Below, in pieces: positions 43,585-50,868 of a stretch of 64,000 nucleotides of DNA. The first letter of the stretch is position 1. The number at the start of each line of letters is the position of its first letter. The notes beneath the pieces were generated by a model, which saw only the letters and a program-made list of their open reading frames with translations, was not told the DNA's origin and did not search any database. This DNA comes from Erwinia aphidicola (GTDB taxonomy: Bacteria; Pseudomonadota; Gammaproteobacteria; Enterobacterales; Enterobacteriaceae): positions 806,001 to 870,000 of the forward strand of contig NZ_JACXBP010000001.1 in NCBI RefSeq assembly GCF_014773485.1. Direction: 5' to 3'. The translations under genes and the position numbers were made by a program.

Positions 43585-44643
43585 TTATAGCTTGCCGTCG
43601 GCGGCCATCTTCAGAAAGCTGTCGTCAAAGCGCAGTTTGACGTTGCTGCTGTCGCCCTGGGTGACGTTGCCGGGGAAGCGCATGCCGATAAAGTCAGCAC
43701 TCTGCGCGCCGTCGCCAAGCAGCCCTTTCTCAAATGAGAAGCGGGCCACGCGCTGCATGGTTTTCGCCAGTTCGGCATCGCTAATAAATTTCAGGTTGTC
43801 GGCGGGGGTGTAAAACAGGTGGGTGGTTTTCAGCTGCGCCTGGTAGCCTTTCAGATCAGTGCCGGAAGCGGCTGCCATTGCATTCAGGGCATCGCTATCA
43901 CCCGCTTTCATTTTGCTCATCATCTCGTACCAGGCCCCGGTCAGGGCTTTGCCAAGCGCCGGGTTATCCTTCAGCACGTCACTGTTGACTACCATCATAT
44001 CGATCAGCTCGCCCGGCACCTGCGAGGACTCAAATACTTCCGTGGTATCCGGCGTGGCTTTGATAGCGGAGAGCTGAGGGTTCCAGGCCACGGCCGCCTG
44101 CACGCTGCTGGTGGCAAACGCCGAGACGATATCAGCATCAGAGGTGTTTACCACCGTGACATCTTTCTCGGCCAGGCCCGCTTTCTCCAGCCCGCGCACC
44201 AGCAGATAGTGTGATACCGACAGTTCCGGCAGGTAGACCTTCATCCCTTTCAGATCGTTGAGGGTCTTGCCCTTGCCTTTCAGCACGATGCCGTCATTGC
44301 CCTCAGAGTAGCTACCCAGGATCAGCGCGGTACTGTCAACGCCCCCGGCGGCAGGAATGGTAAGCGCATCCATGTTGGTCATGGTGCAGCCATCAAACTG
44401 CCCGGCAGTGTACTGGTTAATGGATTCGATATAGTCGTTAAGCTGGGTGACGTGGATTTTAATGCCATATTTAGCCGCCCACTTGTCGATGATGCCAGAG
44501 GTGGCGATCTGGCCCCACGGCATCCAGCCGGCGTAAATGGTCCAGCAGACGTTGAACTCTTTTTTGGCGACAGCCTGTGAGGGAATGCTGGCCAGCGCGG
44601 TAACGCTGAGAAGGCAAATGCTGAGGATGTGAGAAAGTTTCAT
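43585..44643 (-). CDS. Substrate-binding protein of the guanidine-operon ABC transporter
   Basis: The 352-residue periplasmic protein has a Sec signal peptide (LSHILSICLLSVTALASIPSQAVA|KKEF) and an NMT1/SsuA-type fold: FNVCWTIYAGWMPWGQIATSGII, QFDGCTMTNMDALTIPAAGG, VQAAVAWNPQLSAI. This group is widely named putative urea ABC transporter binding protein and sits beside urea/guanidine carboxylases. The start at 44643 has a GAGGTT ribosome site; upstream in-frame codons belong to the riboswitch and are not coding. Confidence 0.9.
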   Translation of the reverse strand: MKLSHILSICLLSVTALASIPSQAVAKKEFNVCWTIYAGWMPWGQIATSGIIDKWAAKYGIKIHVTQLNDYIESINQYTAGQFDGCTMTNMDALTIPAAGGVDSTALILGSYSEGNDGIVLKGKGKTLNDLKGMKVYLPELSVSHYLLVRGLEKAGLAEKDVTVVNTSDADIVSAFATSSVQAAVAWNPQLSAIKATPDTTEVFESSQVPGELIDMMVVNSDVLKDNPALGKALTGAWYEMMSKMKAGDSDALNAMAAASGTDLKGYQAQLKTTHLFYTPADNLKFISDAELAKTMQRVARFSFEKGLLGDGAQSADFIGMRFPGNVTQGDSSNVKLRFDDSFLKMAADGKL

Positions 44644-44694
44644 TGTAACCTCGGTTTTTGACGGAAAAGGGGCAGCGCGACACCTGTGGTGTTG
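44644..44694 (-). promoter_or_regulatory. Expression platform with sequestrable ribosome site
   Basis: The RNA segment AACCGAGGU (44656-44648), which includes the ribosome site, is the exact complement of ACCUCGGUU at 44738-44730 inside the aptamer. A small hairpin ACACC-ACA-GGTGT lies at about 44675-44687. No T run is present, so control is probably at translation. Confidence 0.65.
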
Positions 44695-44790
44695 CTGTCT
44701 CCCGGGCTTTTCTCCCGCCGTGTAACCCCAACCGAGGTCGCCAGCTCTCGGACCAGTCATCCACCTGCGTGGACCGGAACCCTAGCCTGC
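44690..44790 (-). promoter_or_regulatory. Guanidine-I (ykkC) riboswitch
   Basis: On the minus strand the conserved blocks occur in order: CTAGGGTTCCGG, ACTGGTCCGAGAG, GCGACCTCGG, ACACGGCGGGA and AAAGCCCGGGAGA. This is the hallmark of the class I guanidine aptamer, which switches on guanidine export or degradation genes. It stands directly upstream of the binding-protein gene and supports guanidine as the substrate of the operon. Confidence 0.95.
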
Positions 44791-44835
44791 TATTGTGTTC
44801 AGTTATCTGTGTAACGCTGCTGCTATCATTACCTC

Positions 44836-44851
44836 AGCAAGAGTTGTGCCA
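44836..44851 (-). promoter_or_regulatory. Sigma-54 promoter of the guanidine operon
   Basis: On the minus strand TGGCACA-ACTC-TTGCT matches the sigma-54 consensus TGGCACG-N4-TTGCW at all but one base. The start would be near 44824, 34 bases before the riboswitch. Confidence 0.78.
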
Positions 44852-44934
44852 GCTTTAAAAGTCCCGGTAATCAGTGAATTCGCGTTTTCGCAGGTTATAC
44901 GCGTTCCGCATTGGGGCATCATTTTCTGGCAGGC

Positions 44935-44951
44935 TGCATCAGCGCGGTGCA
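44935..44951. promoter_or_regulatory. NtrC-like enhancer site upstream of the guanidine operon
   Basis: On the minus strand TGCACC-GCGCT-GATGCA keeps both half-sites of the NtrC consensus TGCACC-N5-GGTGCA with one mismatch. Its centre is about 119 bases before the predicted start, a usual enhancer distance. A further half-site GGTGCA lies at 44996-45001. Confidence 0.6.
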
Positions 44952-44959
44952 GGCTTCAG

Positions 44960-45031
44960 GGACGGGCATGCCCGTCCACTACGAAAAATGTGCTCGGTGC
45001 AGGCGTCAGGATGGATATGCCTGTCCCCTAC
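44960..45031. repeat. REP-like palindromes before the MHS transporter gene
   Basis: GGACGGGCATGCCCGTCC (44960-44977) followed by ACTACG is a perfect 18-bp palindrome of the family; a decayed copy (GGATGGATATGCCTGTCC, then CCTACC) follows at about 45009-45031. Both lie in the 463-base divergent gap 44644-45106. Confidence 0.75.
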
Positions 45032-45106
45032 CAAAACTCGCTTGCCCGACGGGAAGCGGGTAACTACCCTTGATGTACTCTGTTTTCCCGGAAGGTAAAA
45101 ATAACA

Positions 45107-46387
45107 ATGACAAAGCCTGAGCAGTTAAGAAAGAAAGCGCTGGTGGCGGGCGCGGTGGGTAACTTTATTGAGTGGTATGAGTTTGCCGTGTACGGCTTTC
45201 TGGCCACGGTGATTGCGCAGAACTTCTTTACGCTTCAGGGCGAATCGGCGATGACGGGTATCATCCTGACCTGGGCTTCTTTTGCCGTTGCCTTCTTCTT
45301 CCGTCCGCTCGGGGCGATTATCTTTGGCCGCATCGGCGACAGAATCGGCCGCAAGCCGACGCTGGTTGCGGTGTTGATCCTGATGACGCTGGCGACCGCC
45401 GCGATCGGTTTCGTGCCGGTTTATGCCTCGATTGGCGTCGCCGCCCCGCTGCTGCTGACCCTGTTACGCATCCTTCAGGGGCTGTTCGCCGGCGGCGAGT
45501 ACGGCGGCGCCGTCTCCCTGATGACGGAGTTTGCCCCCAAGGGCAAGCGCGGGCTGTATGGCGCCTGGCAATCCCTGACCGTGGCGTTTGGCCTGCTGGC
45601 GGGTGCGGCGGTGGTCGCCACGCTCTCTGCCGTGATGAGCCCGGAGTCACTGCATGCCTGGGGCTGGCGCATCCCCTTTATTAGCGCGCTGCCGATGGGG
45701 CTGGTCGCACTCTGGCTGCGTATGCAGCTGGAAGAGACTCCGACCTTTAGCAATACGCAGCGTGCAGCCAGCCCACCCACGGCAGCGCGCAGCGGGCTGG
45801 TGCTGAGCGTCATTCTGCTGGGTATCGGCCGCGTTATGGTGTGGTCGGCGGCGGGTTATACCTACCTGGTGGTGATGCCCACCTACCTGCAGTCGGTGCT
45901 GCATACCGGGCTGAATCAGGCGCTGGTTATCGCGGTGCTGTCGAATATCGGCTTCGCCCTCACCATCCTGCCTGCCGGCATACTCAGCGACCGCATCGGC
46001 CGCAAACCGGTAATGATTGCGGCCAGCGTGCTGCTGCTGGTGTGCGCGTGGCCGCTGCTGAAGGTATTGCAGATGCCGGATATTGGCCTGCTGGTGAAAT
46101 GCCTGATCGTGCTGTTTGCCGGGGCGATGGTCGGCATGCTTGCCGGTCCCGGGCCTGCCATGCTGGCGGAAATGTTCCCCACCCACGTACGTTATACCGG
46201 GCTGGGGCTGGCTTACTCCCTCTCCAATGCGCTGTTTTCCGGCTGTGCAGGCCTGATTATCAGCGGGCTGATTAAGCAGACCGGCAACAACGATATCCCG
46301 GCTTACTATGTGATTGTGACTGCGGCCATCAGCATTCTGGCGCTGATGAGCCTGCGGCGCGACGATCATCTGCGTTCGCTGGAGTAA
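45107..46387 (+). CDS. MFS transporter, metabolite:H+ symporter (MHS) family
   Basis: The 426-residue twelve-segment protein has the MHS opening GAVGNFIEWYEFAVYGFLA and the A-motif GRIGDRIGRKPTL, repeated as GILSDRIGRKPVM in the second half, plus GLFAGGEYGGAVSLMTEFAPKGKRG. Relatives import shikimate, proline/betaine, citrate or alpha-ketoglutarate with protons. It is divergent from the guanidine operon but beyond the riboswitch, so common regulation is uncertain. Substrate unknown. Confidence 0.9.
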   Translation: MTKPEQLRKKALVAGAVGNFIEWYEFAVYGFLATVIAQNFFTLQGESAMTGIILTWASFAVAFFFRPLGAIIFGRIGDRIGRKPTLVAVLILMTLATAAIGFVPVYASIGVAAPLLLTLLRILQGLFAGGEYGGAVSLMTEFAPKGKRGLYGAWQSLTVAFGLLAGAAVVATLSAVMSPESLHAWGWRIPFISALPMGLVALWLRMQLEETPTFSNTQRAASPPTAARSGLVLSVILLGIGRVMVWSAAGYTYLVVMPTYLQSVLHTGLNQALVIAVLSNIGFALTILPAGILSDRIGRKPVMIAASVLLLVCAWPLLKVLQMPDIGLLVKCLIVLFAGAMVGMLAGPGPAMLAEMFPTHVRYTGLGLAYSLSNALFSGCAGLIISGLIKQTGNNDIPAYYVIVTAAISILALMSLRRDDHLRSLE

Positions 46388-46440
46388 TCGCCAGCGGGTC
46401 AGGCATGCCTTACCCCGGCAAACAGGTGCCGGCGTCGTAG

Positions 46441-46459
46441 GGGTCGGGCATGCCGACCC
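46441..46459. repeat. Decayed REP-like palindrome
   Basis: GTAG then GGGTCGGGCATGCCGACCC is the 20-bp core with one base lost, in the gap between convergent genes. A weaker relative (GCGGGTCAGGCATGCCTTACC) lies at 46395-46415. Confidence 0.7.
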
Positions 46460-46496
46460 GCTCGCCTCCTGTAAAAACCCCCCTCTCCGGTAGCGG

Positions 46497-47684
46497 TTAA
46501 AGATGCTGTTTCAGCACCTTTCCGAGGGTCGCAATCCCTTTAACTATGTTCTCGTCGCTGTGCGTCGAGTAGCTGAAGCGGGCGAAGTTATGGCGCTGCA
46601 GCGTGGGGAAGAAACTCCCGCCAGGCACATAGGCGACTTTCGCCTCGGGTATCGCATGGTGCAGCATAAACTGCGCGGTATCGACCCCTTGCGGGAACTC
46701 CAGCCAGGTAAACAGGCCACCGTCGGGGTTGGTGAAGCTGATGGTCTGCGGAAAGTGCGCCTTGATCGCCGCCAGCATGGTCTCTTTCTTACGCAGATAG
46801 CGTGCTTTGATGGTCTGGATATGCTCGTCGATGTCATGACGCTCCAGATACAGCGACACCGCCGCCATATTCAACGTGCTGCACTGCGTGTCGGCGGCCA
46901 GCTTCAGCAGGCCGAGCTTCTCGGTGATCTCCTTCGATGCCACCGACCAGCCCAGGCGCAGGCCCGGTGCCAGAATTTTCGAGAAGCTGCCGAAATAGAT
47001 TACCCGCCCTTCCGTATCCATACCTTTCAGCGTGGCGACTTTCTCGCCCTGATAGCGCACTTCACGGTACGGCGAATCCTCAAGGATAATAAAGTCGTAC
47101 TGATTAGCGAGCGCGATCAGATGGCGGCGGCGCGCCAGCGACAGCGTGATACCGGTCGGATTATGGAAATCGGGTACGGTATAAATGAATTTGATACGCT
47201 TACCGGCCTGCAGCTCGGCTTCCAGCACCTCCGTCATCATGCCCTGTTCGTCCATCGGCACGGCCAGATACTCAGGCTGGCAAGTGTTGAAGGCCAGCAG
47301 CGCACCCAGGAAGGTCGGCGCTTCGGTGGCAACGATATCGCCCGGGTTCAGCAGCAGGCGCGCCGCCAGGTCCAGCCCCTGCTGGCTCCCCTGTAAAATC
47401 AGCACATTGTCGTCGCTGCAGGCAATACCTTCGCGCGCCATGCGGGCGGCGATCTGCTCGCGCAGCTTAGGCATACCGGTCGAGTGAGTGTACTGCAGGG
47501 AAGCTTCACCCGGGCCGGAGAGCAGCTCGGCGTAGATATCCTGCAACGCCTGCGCCGGAAACAGGCTGGAGTCCGGGTAACCACCGCCAAAGGAAATAAT
47601 GGAAGGGTCGGCCCCTAACTGTAATAACTGTCTGATTGCTGAAGGCTTGACCAGCTCCATTCTGTCGGCGTAACGCGTGCTCAT
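46497..47684 (-). CDS. PLP-dependent aminotransferase, class I/II (2-aminoadipate transaminase-like)
   Basis: The 395-residue fold-type I enzyme has the cofactor-binding GSQQGLDLAARLL, the substrate/PLP loop VPDFHNPTGITLS, the Schiff-base Lys in SFSKILAPGLRLGW and the carboxylate-binding Arg in FARFSYS. It resembles LysN/KAT-II-type aminotransferases, which pass amino groups to 2-oxoglutarate. It lies 98 bases after the permease gene, with a hairpin between them, and could handle an amino acid released by the upstream amidase. Confidence 0.9.
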   Translation of the reverse strand: MSTRYADRMELVKPSAIRQLLQLGADPSIISFGGGYPDSSLFPAQALQDIYAELLSGPGEASLQYTHSTGMPKLREQIAARMAREGIACSDDNVLILQGSQQGLDLAARLLLNPGDIVATEAPTFLGALLAFNTCQPEYLAVPMDEQGMMTEVLEAELQAGKRIKFIYTVPDFHNPTGITLSLARRRHLIALANQYDFIILEDSPYREVRYQGEKVATLKGMDTEGRVIYFGSFSKILAPGLRLGWSVASKEITEKLGLLKLAADTQCSTLNMAAVSLYLERHDIDEHIQTIKARYLRKKETMLAAIKAHFPQTISFTNPDGGLFTWLEFPQGVDTAQFMLHHAIPEAKVAYVPGGSFFPTLQRHNFARFSYSTHSDENIVKGIATLGKVLKQHL

Positions 47685-47752
47685 TAAGTATTCCCTGCGA
47701 TGTTTTTTATTGGAAATCCACGTTATGAGAGTGAGTAAGTTATGTCAATAAA

Positions 47753-47776
47753 GGGCCGGGCAAAAAAACTCGGCCC
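47753..47776. repeat. Hairpin after the NCS1 permease gene
   Basis: GGGCCG-12 bases-CGGCCC with an A-rich loop resembles the looped REP subtype; on the minus strand it is followed by TTTATT, so it may attenuate transcription into the aminotransferase gene. Confidence 0.55.
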
Positions 47777-47782
47777 CTGCCG

Positions 47783-49090
47783 CTATGCCTGGATGACGAC
47801 CTTTTTATCCGCCGTGCGCGCCATTCCGATCTTCATCAACACCAGATAGCCGACCGCACCCGCCACCAGCCCGATCGTCGCTTCGCCAAACTGCGGAAAC
47901 CAGATATGCGCAGCCACCGCACACAGGCTGCCGAACGCCCAGCCGGCAAAGGCGCTGCCGCGAATACGCTGAGTTTTACGCTGGCCGCTGAGGCGCGACA
48001 TAAAGATCAGGTCAACAATCATCACCGCACCAAATGGCGGCACCACCACGCCGAGCAGACTGAGCCACTCCAGGAAGTAGTGCCACACTCCGGCCAGCGC
48101 CAGCGCACCGCCCGCCGCACCGAGGATCAAGGTCCAGATGCGCATTTTGCTGCTGAAGATATGGCTAAAGGCCACCGCGCCGTTGTACAGGCAGTGGGTA
48201 CACACCGAGCCAAGGTTGATAAAGACAAACAGGCAGGCCACGGTACTGAGCAGCACGCCGTGCCCCATCAGCAGCGGCAGGAAGTTGCCGCCGTTGTTGA
48301 GCGGATCCACCGCTGCGCCCAGCGCCACAATCACCACGCCGAACAGGTAGGAGATGCCATTGGCCAGTGGAAACGCGGAGAACGCGGCAAATACGGCGGA
48401 TCTGCCGTTTTTCGACCTGCGGGTAAAGTCTGCCGTCATGGTGCCGGAGTCGGCAAAACCGGCCACAACCATCGTCACGGCTGTACCCAGCGTCATGCCG
48501 CCCGCTACGCTGGCGCTGCCTTTAAACTCAGTGACAGTGCTGAAGTCATGATTTTCTGACACCAGCCACAGCGCCACCAGCCCGAGCACCACATATAGCG
48601 GCGCAGCGATGATGCCCAGCACTGACAGCGCGCGCACGCCGAGGAAGGTGATGGCGGTATAAAGCACCATGGCAAACGCCGTTACTGCCAGCGCATTCCA
48701 GCCAAAGGTCTGGTTGATCACCAGCCCGGTCAGCCCGGTCTGGAAGGCGTACCAGCCGATCACCACGATGGAGAGAAACCCGGACACCAGAATATAGCCC
48801 TGGGTACCGAAAGTCCGTTTTGCCTGCAGCGCAAAGTTCATTCCGCTATTGCCGGCAAACCAGCTCAGCGCACCGACATAGGCAAACAGCACCAGGTTGC
48901 CGAGCAGGATAGCGATAATTGCCGGCCAGAAACCGAGGTGCCAGGTAATGATGCCGCCGAACAGCGCGTTGGTGAGGATCATCGGGAAGCCAAACCACAC
49001 CGCCGAGACGGAGCGCGTAGAGTGACGATGGCTGAGCGGAACCGGCTGGTGCTCAAATTCCTGATGCAGACTGTCTGATGATTTTTTCAC
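47783..49090 (-). CDS. NCS1 purine/cytosine permease-like transporter (CodB type)
   Basis: The 435-residue twelve-segment transporter of the nucleobase:cation symporter-1 family starts SVSAVWFGFPMILTNALFGGIITWHLGF and has GYILVSGFLSIVVIGWYAFQTGLTG and the ADSGTMTADFTRRSKN loop typical of CodB relatives. It imports a nucleobase, hydantoin or similar ring compound. It starts at GTG with a good GAGGAA site nine bases after the amidase stop, which suggests the amidase acts on what it imports. Confidence 0.88.
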   Translation of the reverse strand: MKKSSDSLHQEFEHQPVPLSHRHSTRSVSAVWFGFPMILTNALFGGIITWHLGFWPAIIAILLGNLVLFAYVGALSWFAGNSGMNFALQAKRTFGTQGYILVSGFLSIVVIGWYAFQTGLTGLVINQTFGWNALAVTAFAMVLYTAITFLGVRALSVLGIIAAPLYVVLGLVALWLVSENHDFSTVTEFKGSASVAGGMTLGTAVTMVVAGFADSGTMTADFTRRSKNGRSAVFAAFSAFPLANGISYLFGVVIVALGAAVDPLNNGGNFLPLLMGHGVLLSTVACLFVFINLGSVCTHCLYNGAVAFSHIFSSKMRIWTLILGAAGGALALAGVWHYFLEWLSLLGVVVPPFGAVMIVDLIFMSRLSGQRKTQRIRGSAFAGWAFGSLCAVAAHIWFPQFGEATIGLVAGAVGYLVLMKIGMARTADKKVVIQA

Positions 49091-49099
49091 GGGTGTTCC

Positions 49100-50545
49100 T
49101 CAGAGTTCAGGCGCGAACCGCGCAGGTTGGTGGTGTTTCCACGGCTGGAGACGTTCAAACGCGGCGCTGGCGGCCAGCACGCGGGCATCGTCGAGATGGC
49201 GGCCAACGATCTGCAGCCCGACCGGCAGCCCTTCGGCGGTAAATCCGCACGGCACCGAGGCAGCAGGCTGGCCGCTGAAGTTGAACGGGAAGCAGAATGA
49301 CAGCCAGTGATCGCTGCTCACCCGGCGGCCGTTAATCTCTTCCGGCCCCTGCATCCCCAGCGGGAATGGCGGTGCGGCCAGCGTGGGGGTAATCAGCAGG
49401 TCGTAGCCCTGCATAAAGCGCCACAGCGTATTCACCAGCCTCTTGCGCGCCGTCATGGCATCGGTAAATTCGGCGGCCTGCCACGGCCGTTGCAGCATGG
49501 CAACCAGATGCGCGGCCATCTGCCCGCCGAACTCAGGCAGCTGCGCGCGCATGCCGCTCAGGTCGGTTTCCAGCGCGACTATGGCGCGAAATGACTCAAC
49601 CTGGTCGCCAAATGGCGGGTCGACGAGCTCCACCGTGCAGCCGAGGTCATCGGCAAAGCGCTGGGCGGCGCGGCTGACCAGCGCTCTTACCTGCGGGTCG
49701 AGCGCCACAAAACCAAAATTGGCGCTGAAGGCTACGCGTAGCCCGCGCACTGGCTGGCGTAACGAACCGAGCCACTCCACGTCGCTGCAGGGAATCGAGT
49801 GGCGATCGCGCATATCCGGTCCCGCCATCACCGACATCATCAGCGCCGCATCGCGCACGCTGCGCGTCATCGGGCCAATGTGCTCCAGCGACTCCCAGCT
49901 TGAGACCCCGGGATAGCGATCGTCGCGGCAGCCGGGCCACAGCGGCACGCGCCCCATCGACGGTTTAAAACCGTAAATCCCGCAGTGCGCCGCCGGGATA
50001 CGTACCGACCCGCCGCCGTCGCTGCCGAGCGCCAGCGGGCACAGTCTTGCAGCCAGCGCCGCCCCGGACCCAGCGCTGGAGCCGCCGGGCGTCTTGCTGA
50101 GATCCCACGGATTACGCGGCGTGGGAAACAGCAGGTTGTCCCCCACGCCGCTGTAGCCGAACTCCGGCGCGGTGGTTTTCCCCAGCATCACCGCACCGGC
50201 GGCCATCAGGCGCTCAACGCAGATATCATCTTCATCCGGCACGAAATCGCGATAGATAGCCGAGCCGGAAGTGGTTTTTACCCCGGCGGTAGAGATCAGG
50301 TCTTTTACCGCCAGCGGCACCCCGGCCAGCGGCGGCAGCGTCTCACCGCGCGCCCGCCGGGCATCTACCGCCGCGGCCTGCGCCAGTGCCCGCTGCGGCG
50401 TGGGGGTACAAAACGCGTGAATCTGCCCGTCGCGGCTCTCCATGCGGTCAAGCGCGGCGCGGGTAATCTCCAGCGCCGAGACTTCGCCGTGGCGAATATG
50501 CGCCGCCAGATTGGTCGCATCGCCATCCAGTAAATCGTCAAACAT
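49100..50545 (-). CDS. Amidase signature family hydrolase
   Basis: The 481-residue enzyme has the Ser-cisSer-Lys triad: Lys in GVPLAVKDLI (about residue 80), cis-Ser in KTPGGSSAGSGAALAA and the nucleophile Ser in GSDGGGSVRIPAAHCG. It cleaves C-N bonds of amides, carbamoyl compounds or allophanate-like substrates. It is the first gene of an operon with an NCS1 permease. It lacks the C-terminal domain of full allophanate hydrolases, but it is the only amidase near the guanidine operon. A sigma-54-like promoter lies 40 bases upstream. Confidence 0.92.
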   Translation of the reverse strand: MFDDLLDGDATNLAAHIRHGEVSALEITRAALDRMESRDGQIHAFCTPTPQRALAQAAAVDARRARGETLPPLAGVPLAVKDLISTAGVKTTSGSAIYRDFVPDEDDICVERLMAAGAVMLGKTTAPEFGYSGVGDNLLFPTPRNPWDLSKTPGGSSAGSGAALAARLCPLALGSDGGGSVRIPAAHCGIYGFKPSMGRVPLWPGCRDDRYPGVSSWESLEHIGPMTRSVRDAALMMSVMAGPDMRDRHSIPCSDVEWLGSLRQPVRGLRVAFSANFGFVALDPQVRALVSRAAQRFADDLGCTVELVDPPFGDQVESFRAIVALETDLSGMRAQLPEFGGQMAAHLVAMLQRPWQAAEFTDAMTARKRLVNTLWRFMQGYDLLITPTLAAPPFPLGMQGPEEINGRRVSSDHWLSFCFPFNFSGQPAASVPCGFTAEGLPVGLQIVGRHLDDARVLAASAAFERLQPWKHHQPARFAPEL

Positions 50546-50584
50546 ATTTCACCCCACCCTGATTGCTAGCACTGAGGCTATCAC

Positions 50585-50600
50585 TGCATAAAGCGGGCCA
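50585..50600 (-). promoter_or_regulatory. Sigma-54-like promoter of the amidase operon
   Basis: On the minus strand TGGCCCG-CTTT-ATGCA keeps the GG and GC invariants at the exact spacing but has two mismatches to the consensus. The start would be near 50574, 29 bases before the ATG. Confidence 0.5.
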
Positions 50601-50760
50601 GATATGAGTAGATCAGGTAAATCGTTGCTGAAGAGGCGCCGGGATAGGATGCGGGATACAAATCGGAAACCCCTGCGCGTGGATCAGAGCAGGAGATGCA
50701 CAAAAATAAGGCGGGATTGCACTATAAAAGCGGTCGACCATTAAGGCCGATCTGATGTAG

Positions 50761-50862
50761 GGGGCGACCGCTTTTTGGGTCGACCCGCGGTATAGAATAA
50801 ACCAAAAGGCCGACCGGAAAAGAGGGTCGGCCACTACGGTAGGGGTCGGGCATGCCCGACCC
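50761..50862. repeat. Three REP-like palindromes
   Basis: They are GGGCGACC-GCTTTTTG-GGTCGACCC (50762-50785), GGCCGACC-GGAAAAGA-GGGTCGGCC (50809-50832, then ACTACGG) and the loopless GGGTCGGGCATGCCCGACCC (50843-50862), identical to the palindrome ending uvsE. Confidence 0.85.
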
Positions 50863-50868
50863 GAAGGC

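Larger units (their letters stand above)
50546..50868. other. Gap with amidase promoter and three REP-like palindromes
   Basis: The amidase side has the sigma-54-like promoter and two TGCAC half-sites (50697-50701, 50718-50722). The other side is occupied by repeats up to the end of the MFS gene. No gene seen. Confidence 0.6.

Noticed and set aside
44644..44760. N-terminal extension of the guanidine-operon binding protein
   Set aside because: It translates the riboswitch; the signal peptide begins exactly at the ATG at 44643.
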